This document shows positions 25,923 through 33,615 of a stretch of 64,000 nucleotides of DNA, piece after piece. Both the position numbers and the translations under genes were made by a program. Under the pieces are notes generated by a model, which saw only the letters and a program-made list of their open reading frames with translations, had not been told where the DNA came from and did not search any database. The DNA is from Actinoplanes utahensis (GTDB taxonomy: Bacteria; Actinomycetota; Actinomycetes; Mycobacteriales; Micromonosporaceae), in the NCBI RefSeq assembly GCF_016862455.1, contig NZ_BOMZ01000086.1, forward strand, positions 1 to 64,000. Reading direction: 5' to 3'. Each line of letters starts with the position of its first letter. The first letter of the stretch is position 1.

Positions 25923-27071
25923 TTACCGGCCCACCGGCCGGAACGCCATGGTCGGGGCCTCGCCCATCACCGACTCCGGCTGCACCACACCGCCGCTCGC
26001 CCACAGCTTGGAGCGGCCCACGTACACCCCGGCGTAGAGCTCGACGACGTCGTCCGGGCCCAGCAGCAGGCTCTGCTCCCGGCGCAGCGGGATCCGGGCG
26101 TCGTCGTCCATCGAGCCGCCGGGGCGGACCCCGGAGCCGTTCATGCTGATGTCGGTCACGGTGATCTCGCCGCCGCGCAGCGACAGCTGGACGTGCCCGC
26201 GGCTGATCCACTTGCGGGCCTCGTCGGTGAGCCACTGGCCCAGCATGACGCCGGAACCGCCCTCCGGCGCCCGGCCGATCACCACCGCCTGGTCCTCGGA
26301 CACCGCGAACCGCTGACGGATCACGCCGTCGATGCGGACCGAGAAGACCTCGGTGGCCGGGCGGGCCCCGGCGTCCCGGAGCCGATCGCCGTGCCGGGGG
26401 CAGGTCGGCACGCCCGCCCGCAACGCCGGCGGCGGCTGCGACACCGGGCTGGTGTAGACGCGCATGTCGGCGAACGGGCTGTCCGAGTCGCCACCGCTGC
26501 CGTAGGCGTTGCAGTTCGGCGCGGGGCAGCTCCACACCCGGGCGAGCAGCCGCTCACCCAGCGGCGACCGCGGCGCCGGCGGGGTCACCTCGCCCCGGCC
26601 GACCCGGGCCACCAGCGTCGGCCCGGCCTGGCTGGACACCAGGGCGAGCAGCCGGCCCGGCTCGGTCACCCAGGGACGGCTGGCCCGGAAACGGTCCTCC
26701 CGGTCCCGGGTGAGCACCGGCAGGCCGAGCATCTCGGCCACCTCCAGGGCCCGGTCGTCGAGCTGCGGGACGACCTCGACCTTGCCGTCGTCGGCCCAAC
26801 GGCGCACCACCATGCGCTCGTTGGAGGTCAGGTCGGTGTCGGAGAGCAGGGCCCGGGGCGTGATCGCGTAGACCGGCACGTTCTCCTCGGACATGTGCCT
26901 GCCGAGCGCGTCGACCAGGAGGCCCAGACGGACCAGGCTGGCCGGGCGGCCCCCGTCGAGGTCGGCGTAACGGACGACCTCCGACAGATCCACCACGGCC
27001 CGGGCGAGTGCCGGATCAGTGGTGAGCCGGGTCTCGATGGCGTCGAGGACCTTGCTGACCTCGAATCTCAC
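25923..27071 (-). CDS. FHA-domain protein with central Cys cluster
   Basis: 382 residues. The C-terminal region (about 250-360) is an FHA phosphothreonine-binding domain with the family layout of VVIGRAPE, then WISRGHVQL and ITVTDISMNGSGV (the GR, SxxH and NG motifs). The N-terminal half is an uncharacterised alpha/beta region, and between them CPAPNC and CPRHG could bind zinc. It probably docks phosphorylated substrates of a Ser/Thr kinase such as the one at 2332, but no kinase is adjacent. It is monocistronic, with a terminator shared with rocD. Confidence 0.82.
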   Translation of the reverse strand: MRFEVSKVLDAIETRLTTDPALARAVVDLSEVVRYADLDGGRPASLVRLGLLVDALGRHMSEENVPVYAITPRALLSDTDLTSNERMVVRRWADDGKVEVVPQLDDRALEVAEMLGLPVLTRDREDRFRASRPWVTEPGRLLALVSSQAGPTLVARVGRGEVTPPAPRSPLGERLLARVWSCPAPNCNAYGSGGDSDSPFADMRVYTSPVSQPPPALRAGVPTCPRHGDRLRDAGARPATEVFSVRIDGVIRQRFAVSEDQAVVIGRAPEGGSGVMLGQWLTDEARKWISRGHVQLSLRGGEITVTDISMNGSGVRPGGSMDDDARIPLRREQSLLLGPDDVVELYAGVYVGRSKLWASGGVVQPESVMGEAPTMAFRPVGR

Positions 27072-27223
27072 GAGTCCTCCCCCTGTGCGTACGCGAACTG
27101 ACGCTCTGACCCATCATGCCCGCCCCTTGATCCCGCGGAAAAATCGGGCCGGACCCGAACCCTGATCATGTGCGGATTCCGGGCGGGTACGACGGCCGGA
27201 CTCCACACCCGGGAACGCACCGA

Positions 27224-28261
27224 TCACCGGCGCAGACGGGGCGACCACAGCGGGCGGGGCGCGGGCTGGTTCTCCTCGACCCACGCGTCGATGCGGGCCC
27301 ACCACTCGTAGAGCCAGGCCACCCGTTCCTCCTCGCCGGCGGGCACCTCTTCCGGCGGCACGCTCCAGAACCGCATCACCAGCCGCTTGTCCATCGGCAG
27401 CTCACGCCACACGTCGGCGACGCTCAGCATCCGGTCCAGCCCGGTGTGCGCCACGAAGATCACCCCGGCGTCGGGGGCGGCCTCGATCGCGGCGAGCAGT
27501 CCGCCCGGCTTCGGCGGCAGCAGATGACGCAGGTTCTCCGCCTTGACCGCCATGTCGTGCAGGCCGCGGGCCCGCAACCGGGCGATCGCGTTGACCTTGC
27601 GGCGCGGGGTGAAGTTGCCGCCCTCCGGGAAGATCACGAAGGCGTCGTTGTCGTCCAGGCCGGTGGCCAGGTCGCCGATCTGCTCCTCGAGCGTCGCCGT
27701 CCCGGTGCGCCCGGGCGAGATGAAGCGGTTGGGCAGGCGGTTGAGCAGCACGTCCACCGCCGGATCCCACTGCAGGGCCGCTTTCAGCACGATCCGCGGC
27801 TCCCGCGCGAACCAGTTGACCAGCGCGTGGATCAGGGTGAACGAGTCGCCCGGCCCGGCATGCCGGCTCACCACGATCTCCGGCCGGCCCGGCTGGGCGG
27901 TGTCCGGGTCGGTGCCCACCACGTCGATCTCCAGGTGCAGCGACCACCGCGCGAACCAGAAGAGCAGGCCGAGGAACCGCCCGGTGAGCACGTAGTGCGC
28001 CCGCTGGAAGACCGGGCCACGGATCCGCCAGCCGCAGCCCGAGGCCAGCCAGAGCACACCGAGGGCGATCAGCGCCGCCGCGTCCCACACCAGGTAGACG
28101 ATCAGCAGGAAGACCAGGCGTGGCACCCGCAGCCGGCCCGGGACCAGCGGGGAGAAGGCGAGCCCGAGCAGCAGCCAGAACGGCAGGGTGGTGAGCAGGG
28201 TGACGGCGAGCACCACGACGGCCGGCGCGATCACCACCCGGCGGACCCAGACCGGCGGCAT
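27224..28261 (-). CDS. Membrane acyltransferase (PlsC/LPLAT family)
   Basis: 345 residues: two or three N-terminal hydrophobic helices, then an LPLAT domain with the HX4D motif as SRHAGPGDS and block III FPEGGNFTPRRK. This family transfers acyl chains to lysophospholipids or glycerol phosphates. The start is ATG 28261; it shares one base with the upstream stop (TGATG), so translation is coupled to the patatin gene. Coupling of a lipase and an acyltransferase suggests phospholipid remodelling (deacylation then reacylation). Confidence 0.82.
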   Translation of the reverse strand: MPPVWVRRVVIAPAVVVLAVTLLTTLPFWLLLGLAFSPLVPGRLRVPRLVFLLIVYLVWDAAALIALGVLWLASGCGWRIRGPVFQRAHYVLTGRFLGLLFWFARWSLHLEIDVVGTDPDTAQPGRPEIVVSRHAGPGDSFTLIHALVNWFAREPRIVLKAALQWDPAVDVLLNRLPNRFISPGRTGTATLEEQIGDLATGLDDNDAFVIFPEGGNFTPRRKVNAIARLRARGLHDMAVKAENLRHLLPPKPGGLLAAIEAAPDAGVIFVAHTGLDRMLSVADVWRELPMDKRLVMRFWSVPPEEVPAGEEERVAWLYEWWARIDAWVEENQPAPRPLWSPRLRR

Positions 28262-29115
28262 CAGTGCCCGCCCGGCTCCGGCAGCGGGTGCACGTTGGCC
28301 GTCAGGTAACGCCGGGAGGCGGTGTAGGCCCGGCTGATCCGGCGGCCCACGGCGGCCATGTCCCGGTACGCCCACGGCGAGTCGTCACGGCGCTCGCCAC
28401 CGCCGCTGGGAAGGACATGCACCCGTACATCGTCCGGCAGGGACGCAAGCTCCCGGGCGAACCGGTGCCGACGGGCGATCTCGAAAGCCACCTGAGCCAC
28501 CTCCCACGGCCGTTTCGGCACGCTGAGCTGACGCTCCACCCGGCCCACCTGAAGCACGAAGATCATCTTCGCGCCGAGCCGGACCGCTTCGCCGATCGGG
28601 ATCGAATTGACGATGCCACCGTCCACATAGTGCTCACCGGCGATCTCCATCGGCGGCAGCAGGCCCGGCACCGCCGACGACGCCAGCACCGCGTCGACGA
28701 GCGGCCCACTGTCGAACCAGTGCTCGGCGGCCCGCTCGATGCTCGCCGCGCAGCAGTGGAACGGCACCTTGAGCCCGGCGAACGTGGCCGCCTCCCCCAG
28801 CTCGCTCTCCAGCAGCCGGCGCAGCGGGCGCGGCGAGTGCAGATGGGTGCGGGCCGCGAACCGGCGCATCTGGCGGCCGATCGAATCGCCGTACACCGCC
28901 GCCGCCTCCGGCGAGGTCCAGAGCCGGAGCAGCCGGTCGGTGACCGCCTCGCACGGGTCGGAGGCGACAAGCGCGCCGTTGACCGCGCCGATCGACGTGC
29001 CGACCACGACGTCCGGGCGGAACCCGGCCCGGAACAGCGCCCGCAGCATGCCCACCTCAACCGCGCCGAGGACTCCCCCGCCACCGAGCACGAACGCCAC
29101 CGGACCCTCGATCAT
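28261..29115 (-). CDS. Patatin-like phospholipase
   Basis: A 284-residue patatin with the oxyanion hole GGGGVLGAVEVG at 11-22, nucleophile Ser41 in GTSIG, and the partner Asp in VDGGIVNSIP. Such enzymes hydrolyse phospholipids, glycolipids or lysolipids without a Ca requirement. ATG 29115 with GAGG upstream is preferred over GTG 29148. It precedes the coupled acyltransferase and is divergent from the MerR gene. Together the pair could supply and consume free fatty acids or lysophospholipids at the membrane. Confidence 0.85.
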   Translation of the reverse strand: MIEGPVAFVLGGGGVLGAVEVGMLRALFRAGFRPDVVVGTSIGAVNGALVASDPCEAVTDRLLRLWTSPEAAAVYGDSIGRQMRRFAARTHLHSPRPLRRLLESELGEAATFAGLKVPFHCCAASIERAAEHWFDSGPLVDAVLASSAVPGLLPPMEIAGEHYVDGGIVNSIPIGEAVRLGAKMIFVLQVGRVERQLSVPKRPWEVAQVAFEIARRHRFARELASLPDDVRVHVLPSGGGERRDDSPWAYRDMAAVGRRISRAYTASRRYLTANVHPLPEPGGH

Positions 29116-29152
29116 GCACCCATCCTCGCATGCAGTCCCGCTGCTCACGGCC

Positions 29153-29183
29153 TTGCCTTGACGCCGACGTCAGGGCCTAACGT
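29153..29183 (+). promoter_or_regulatory. MerR-type promoter with dyad in a long spacer
   Basis: A -35-like TTGCCT (29153-29158) and a -10-like TAACGT (29178-29183) are 19 bp apart, the long spacing typical of MerR-controlled promoters. The near-perfect dyad CCTTGACG-CCGA-CGTCAGGG (29156-29175) lies in the spacer, as expected for MerR binding. It drives the MerR-thioredoxin pair, and the message is probably leaderless or short-leadered. Confidence 0.6.
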
Positions 29184-29191
29184 CTCTTCCC

Positions 29192-29554
29192 ATGCTGATC
29201 GGAGAGCTGGCAGAGCGGGCCGGCACCAGCCCCCGGACGCTGCGCTATTACGAGGAGCACGGGCTGATCCACCCGAGCCGGGACGCCAACGGCTACCGGC
29301 AGTACGACGACGGTGAGCTGCGGGTGGTGCACGAGATCCGCACCCTGCTCGCCGACGGCTTCGGGGTGGACGACATCAAGCCCTTCGTCGCCTGCCTGCG
29401 GGCCGGCAACAGCGCCGGCCACGTGTGCCCGGACTCGGCCATGGTGCTACGCCGGCGCCTGGCCGAAGTGGACGGATACCTCGCCCGGCTGACCGAGGTC
29501 CAGCAGCGGTTGCGGGACCAGTTGAAGGAGATCAAATGCCAGATGACGCCCTGA
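29192..29554 (+). CDS. MerR-family transcriptional regulator
   Basis: 120 residues. A winged-helix N-terminus (LIGELAERAGTSPRTLRYYEEHGLIHPSR, the classic MerR signature) is followed by a short coiled dimer helix. Cysteines at about 68, 78 and in the terminal KCQMTP could make it redox-responsive, but the SoxR [2Fe-2S] pattern CX2CXCX5C is absent. It overlaps thioredoxin by 19 nt and so probably controls it, and probably itself, from the 19-bp-spacer promoter upstream. Inducer unknown; thiol oxidation is the natural guess. Confidence 0.85.
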   Translation: MLIGELAERAGTSPRTLRYYEEHGLIHPSRDANGYRQYDDGELRVVHEIRTLLADGFGVDDIKPFVACLRAGNSAGHVCPDSAMVLRRRLAEVDGYLARLTEVQQRLRDQLKEIKCQMTP

Positions 29555-29883
29555 TCACCGTCACCGACGCCACCTTCGCCGAGACCGTGCTGGCCTCGGA
29601 CGTGCCGGTGCTCGTCGACTTCTGGGCGCAGTGGTGCCCGCCGTGCAGGCCGCTGGCCGGCGTCCTGGCCGAACTGGCCGGAGAGTTCCACGGGCGGCTG
29701 CTGGTCGCCTCGCTGGACGTGGACGCGAACCCGTCGACGACCATCACCTACCGGGTGCACTCGATGCCCACGCTGCTGTTCTTCCGCGACGGCACGGTCA
29801 CCTCGACGATCGTCGGCGCCCGGCCGAAGTCGATGCTCCGCCAGGCGATGACGAACGCCCTGACGCCGTACGCCAACGTCTGA
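29536..29883 (+). CDS. Thioredoxin
   Basis: A 115-residue thioredoxin with active site WCPPC (canonical WCGPC has Gly where Pro is here), cis-Pro in SMPTLLFF and no signal peptide, so it is cytoplasmic. ATG 29536 has GAAGGAG directly upstream, and the gene starts inside the MerR gene. It reduces protein disulfides via thioredoxin reductase, probably under oxidative or thiol stress sensed by MerR. The CPPC variant may shift redox potential. Confidence 0.88.
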   Translation: MPDDALITVTDATFAETVLASDVPVLVDFWAQWCPPCRPLAGVLAELAGEFHGRLLVASLDVDANPSTTITYRVHSMPTLLFFRDGTVTSTIVGARPKSMLRQAMTNALTPYANV

Positions 29884-29942
29884 AGCCCTTCCCGTGCGGA
29901 TCTCGGCCGCGTAGCGCGCCCGAATACACACGCCGGACTTCG

Positions 29943-30158
29943 CTAGTCGAGTTCCGGCATCGCGACCGGCTGGGGCCGGGGATGGCAGGCGCCGCACTGC
30001 GCCGCGTCCTCGACCACCAGCGCCTCGGCCCGGTCGCGCCGCTCCGACCGGATCACCTCCAGCAGGTACGGCCCGAACCGCGCATGCTCGGCGCACACCC
30101 CACGGCCACAGAACCGGCACGTCGCACGTGCCCCTTCGGCACAGAACCAGCACAGCAT
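29943..30158 (-). CDS. Small zinc-binding protein, cysteine-rich
   Basis: 71 residues with paired Cys motifs: CWFC, CRFC, then GVCAEH and a late CGACH, enough to bind one or two zincs. GGAGAGG lies before ATG 30158. It lies 43 bp downstream of the M50 fusion gene on the same strand, so it is the second gene of that operon. Its shape resembles DUF2180-type zinc ribbons of actinobacteria. It may be a regulatory or chaperone-like partner of the membrane protease; no function is established. Confidence 0.65.
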   Translation of the reverse strand: MLCWFCAEGARATCRFCGRGVCAEHARFGPYLLEVIRSERRDRAEALVVEDAAQCGACHPRPQPVAMPELD

Positions 30159-30201
30159 GGGCGGCCTCTCCTCACTCGTCTCCGGTGGGGCCGCCCGGCC
30201 G

Positions 30202-33200
30202 TCAACTGCCGGACGGCACCGCCGGCGTCTCCGTCTCCCCTTCGGTGGGATCCGGGGTCGGCGGGTCCGTGGTCGGCTTCGTCGTGGGCGGGTCCGTGGT
30301 CGGCTTCGTCGGCGGCGGGTCCGTGGTCGGCTTCGTCGTCGGCGGCGGGTCCGTGGTCGGGTTCGTCGTCGGCGTGGTGGCCGGCGGCTTCGTCGTCGGC
30401 GCCTTCGTGGTCGGCCGCGTCGTCGCCTGGCCCGTCGGGTCCGGGGTCGGTTCGTCGGTCACGTCGATCGCCTGATCGTCGCTGTCCTCCTCCGGCGCGG
30501 TCGTGCTCACCGACGGCTCCGGCGTGGTCGTGACCGCGGACTCCTCCGGCACCGCCTCCTCGGTCGGGTCCTCGGTCGGCTCGACCTCGGTCGGCGGCGC
30601 GATCGCCACACCGTCACCGCAGTTCAGCGGCTCCTTGTTCGCCGGGTTACCGGCGCCGCCGACGTGCACCGAACCGGACGAGACCGTGACCTTGCCGGGA
30701 TCGACCGCGTACCAGGCCCGGCCGGCGCTGACGACGTCGCCGCTAGCCCGCTGCACGGTCAGAGACAACGGCCGGTACGCCCCGCTCGGGCTGCTCGTGT
30801 CGGCCAGCACCCGCCCGTTCTCCAGGGTCAGCCGTCCGGACGGAGTGGACTGTCGCCCGTTCTCGACCCCGACGGCACCGATCCGGGTACGCGACCCGCC
30901 GCACAGGACCACTGCCGCGCCACCCGGGAAGGTCAGCAGGGCCACCCCGCGGCCGGGGACCTCGATCTCGGCGCCCGCGGCCAGATAACGCTTGTCGCCG
31001 GGCGTCAGCGACGTCGACTCCCGGTCCGCGACCGCGGTGGCGCCGCCCCGCTGCACGCTGAGCAGGACCCGTTCGGTGGGCATCTCCGCCCACGCGGGGC
31101 CGGACCGCAGGTTCACGAGCATGCTGCCGAGGGCGAACACCAGCATGAGGCTGACGAACCCCCACATCCGGCGCTCGAAGTGACGGTCCACGTCGTACTG
31201 CTCGTCGGTGTCCGGCGGTCCCGGCGGCACAGCCAGCGGCGGATGTGCGGAACCGGGACGGGCCACCGCCGGGGTGCTCGGGCGCAGCGCGGGCATCGGG
31301 ACGCCGGGGCCGTACGAGCCGATCAGCGGGGGCAGGTGGGAGGCGTCCGGGATGACCCAGAGCCGCACCGGGGTGCGTGCCTGCGCCACCATGCCGGGGC
31401 TGCCGTCACCGACCGGGCCGACCAGGGTGCCGCGGCGCAGCTCCACACCGTCGGGCATGGCGATCACCCCGGACTCGACCACCACCGCATGGGTCGGGCC
31501 GGGCAGGATGACCGGGGCGCCCGGGTCCAGATCGGCCGGGTGCGCCGCGTTGATCAGCGCGAGCCGCTGGTCCTCCTCCAGCGCGGCGAGCGCCGGGGTG
31601 TCGGCGAAGAGGGCCTCCGCCTCGGCACGTTCGTGCGGCGGCGGGCCGGGCATCGGCCCGATCACGGCGGCGGCCGTGGCGGCCGGCATGGACAGCATGG
31701 TGACGCCCGCGGTGTGCCAGTCGAGCCGGGCCGGCCGGCCGGTCAGCGCGGTGGCCAGGCCGACCACACCGCCGGGACCGACGTGGTGCCGGATGGTGCC
31801 GCCCGGGTCGCCGGGACGGCGGCCGTGCAGGGCGCCCTCGACCACCACGTACACCGCGCTCTGCTCGGCGCCGGCCAGCACCAGCTGACGGCCGGTCGGC
31901 GGGCGCATCCAGCGGGCCCGGGCGGCCAGCGCCTGCAGCGACGTGTCGGGCAGACCGCCGAGCTCGGAGGCGCGCAGGGCGGCCACCCGGCGCGGCAGGT
32001 CCGCCTCGCGGTCGCGTTCGGCGAGCCGCTGCCGCAGCCGGCGACCGGCGCGGACCAGGCGGCCGAGCAGGAAGTAGACCGGCGGCGAGACGACGCCCAG
32101 GATGATCACGAGCAGCAGCAGACGGCCGGTGAGACCCTCGTGCCAGAGGCCGACGGCCAGGCCGCGGATCCGGTCGGTCCACAGGCGGTACGCGAGGCCG
32201 GCGGCGCCGGCCAGCCAGAGCAGGGCGAGCACACCGTAGAGCGCGACGAGGCGGCCCTCCTGGTCCAGCCGCTTCCAGCGGGGGCCGCGGCGGCGCAGGC
32301 GCCCGCCCATCCAGGACAGACTCCGGGCGCGGACGTCCGGAATCTCCAGCCAGTCCATCAGCAGGTACTTGCCGTCGAGCGGCAACAGCGGGCTGAGGTT
32401 GAAGAACGTGTGCAGGTAGAACAGGAAGGCCAGCTTGAACGTGACATCGGCGATCGCGGGCACCGCGAACCCGGCCAGCTGGAACACACCGGCCAGGCCC
32501 AGCGCGGCGGCCGGCCCGGCCGCGGTGACCGCGATCCGAGCCCGTCGCCCGGCCATCCACACGTCGCTGGTGTCGACGAAGACCGACGGGATGCCGAAGT
32601 GCAGCATCATCCCGGCCGCCGGGACCTCCCGGCCGACCCGTTTCGCGGCGAGCGCGTGACCGAACTCGTGCGCCGCCAGCACGAACACGTTCAGTAACAC
32701 CAGAACGAGCGCCCCGAACAGGTACGAGTCACCCACCAGGAAGAGGGAACGGCTGCCGCGCTGCCAGGTGCCCGCGAAGAGCAGCAGCCCGGCCACCGCC
32801 ACCAGACCGCCGAGCCACACCGCGGGCCGGGTGAAGAGCAGCTTGCCGACCGTCCGGTAGAGCGCGCTGACCACGCCGTCCACCGGGACCGACAGGACCA
32901 CCCGGGCGCGCGCCGCGGCGGCCAGCGAGTCGGCGGCCCGGCGGGGCAGCGGCTCGCGGCGCATCTCGCGCAGCGGGCGGAAGGCGTCCATCGGCAGCTC
33001 TTCGAGCATCCGGTTGGCGGCCAGGTCGGCGACGACCCGGCGGACCTGGTCGGGCGCGAGCCGGCCGGCGATCCGGGCGAACTCGGCGACCAGCCGGGCC
33101 ACCGTGCTGTCGCCGTCCATCATCAGGGCGAGCTGGTACTCCTCGGGGGTAAGCCGAAGGTACGAGCTGCGGCCGCCGTCCTCGGGCGAGCGCAGCATCA

Positions 33201-33393
33201 CGTAACGGCCGCCACGCACCGCGGTCCGGTGCCGGACCTCGATGCCGGGGCGCAGGACCGGGCGGGCGCCGGCCGGATTGAGCCGGTCCGCGACGGTGTG
33301 CCAGAGCCCGGTGTCGGCCGGCCCCGACGGGACCCCGGGAGCCCTGCCCGCCAGGGCTTCCCAGACGTTGGTCCGGGTCTCGACGTACGTCAC
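30202..33393 (-). CDS. M50 intramembrane metalloprotease fused to PqqD-like, cNMP-binding-like and FecR-like domains
   Basis: 1063 residues. Order: a PqqD-like winged region (about 50-135, ending ANRMLEEL); membrane segments; an M50/site-2-protease core with HEFGH at 242-246 and LDG at 339-341; more membrane segments; two cyclic-nucleotide-binding-like domains (about 480-580 and 595-700); a transmembrane helix near 775-795; a FecR-like beta region (about 810-940, with CGGSRTRIG); and an acidic, Pro/Thr-rich tail of TTKPTTDPPP repeats. A sensor protease that cuts a membrane substrate in response to a nucleotide or an external ligand is plausible, but nothing is proven. GTG 33393 has a weak GAAAGG site. 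A cysteine-rich gene follows. Confidence 0.8.
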   Translation of the reverse strand: MTYVETRTNVWEALAGRAPGVPSGPADTGLWHTVADRLNPAGARPVLRPGIEVRHRTAVRGGRYVMLRSPEDGGRSSYLRLTPEEYQLALMMDGDSTVARLVAEFARIAGRLAPDQVRRVVADLAANRMLEELPMDAFRPLREMRREPLPRRAADSLAAAARARVVLSVPVDGVVSALYRTVGKLLFTRPAVWLGGLVAVAGLLLFAGTWQRGSRSLFLVGDSYLFGALVLVLLNVFVLAAHEFGHALAAKRVGREVPAAGMMLHFGIPSVFVDTSDVWMAGRRARIAVTAAGPAAALGLAGVFQLAGFAVPAIADVTFKLAFLFYLHTFFNLSPLLPLDGKYLLMDWLEIPDVRARSLSWMGGRLRRRGPRWKRLDQEGRLVALYGVLALLWLAGAAGLAYRLWTDRIRGLAVGLWHEGLTGRLLLLVIILGVVSPPVYFLLGRLVRAGRRLRQRLAERDREADLPRRVAALRASELGGLPDTSLQALAARARWMRPPTGRQLVLAGAEQSAVYVVVEGALHGRRPGDPGGTIRHHVGPGGVVGLATALTGRPARLDWHTAGVTMLSMPAATAAAVIGPMPGPPPHERAEAEALFADTPALAALEEDQRLALINAAHPADLDPGAPVILPGPTHAVVVESGVIAMPDGVELRRGTLVGPVGDGSPGMVAQARTPVRLWVIPDASHLPPLIGSYGPGVPMPALRPSTPAVARPGSAHPPLAVPPGPPDTDEQYDVDRHFERRMWGFVSLMLVFALGSMLVNLRSGPAWAEMPTERVLLSVQRGGATAVADRESTSLTPGDKRYLAAGAEIEVPGRGVALLTFPGGAAVVLCGGSRTRIGAVGVENGRQSTPSGRLTLENGRVLADTSSPSGAYRPLSLTVQRASGDVVSAGRAWYAVDPGKVTVSSGSVHVGGAGNPANKEPLNCGDGVAIAPPTEVEPTEDPTEEAVPEESAVTTTPEPSVSTTAPEEDSDDQAIDVTDEPTPDPTGQATTRPTTKAPTTKPPATTPTTNPTTDPPPTTKPTTDPPPTKPTTDPPTTKPTTDPPTPDPTEGETETPAVPSGS
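30256..30370 (-). repeat. About 30-bp coding tandem repeats (TTKPTTDPPP tail)
   Basis: Four near-identical units of about 30-33 bp, each carrying GGGTCCGTGGTCGGCTTCGT on the plus strand, encode the Thr/Pro-rich tail of the M50 fusion. Unit number may vary between strains through slippage. Confidence 0.7.
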
Positions 33394-33554
33394 CTAAGGG
33401 GGCCTTTCGCTCCGCCGTACCGCTGCCGTCTTCGCCTGTGCGGTCCTCTCGTGGCGAATGGAGATTAGGCAATCACCTGCTCGAACGCGAGTCCCCCGTG
33501 AGGAAAACTTCCTGTTGGCGGGAAACGTCCGCAAAAACTCGGCATAGACGGGAA

Positions 33555-33599
33555 TACGGCGGGTGATGTGCCCACCCCCTGGGCACATCACCCGCCGTA
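33555..33599. terminator. Very stable terminator hairpin downstream of HtrA gene
   Basis: TACGGCGGGTGATGTGCCC pairs perfectly with its complement over 19 bp with a 7-nt loop, 17 bp beyond the HtrA stop on the minus strand. A stem this long and perfect is unusual for a simple terminator. It separates the HtrA cluster from the M50 gene. Confidence 0.75.
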
Positions 33600-33615
33600 G
33601 CGGAAGGTCGATCGG

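Noticed and set aside
30256..30370. CRISPR-like repeats
   Set aside because: They are in frame and encode the Pro/Thr tail of the M50 protein.
30157..32697. Plus-strand open frame of 846 codons
   Set aside because: It runs antisense to the M50 fusion and has only Arg/Gly-rich low-complexity sequence.
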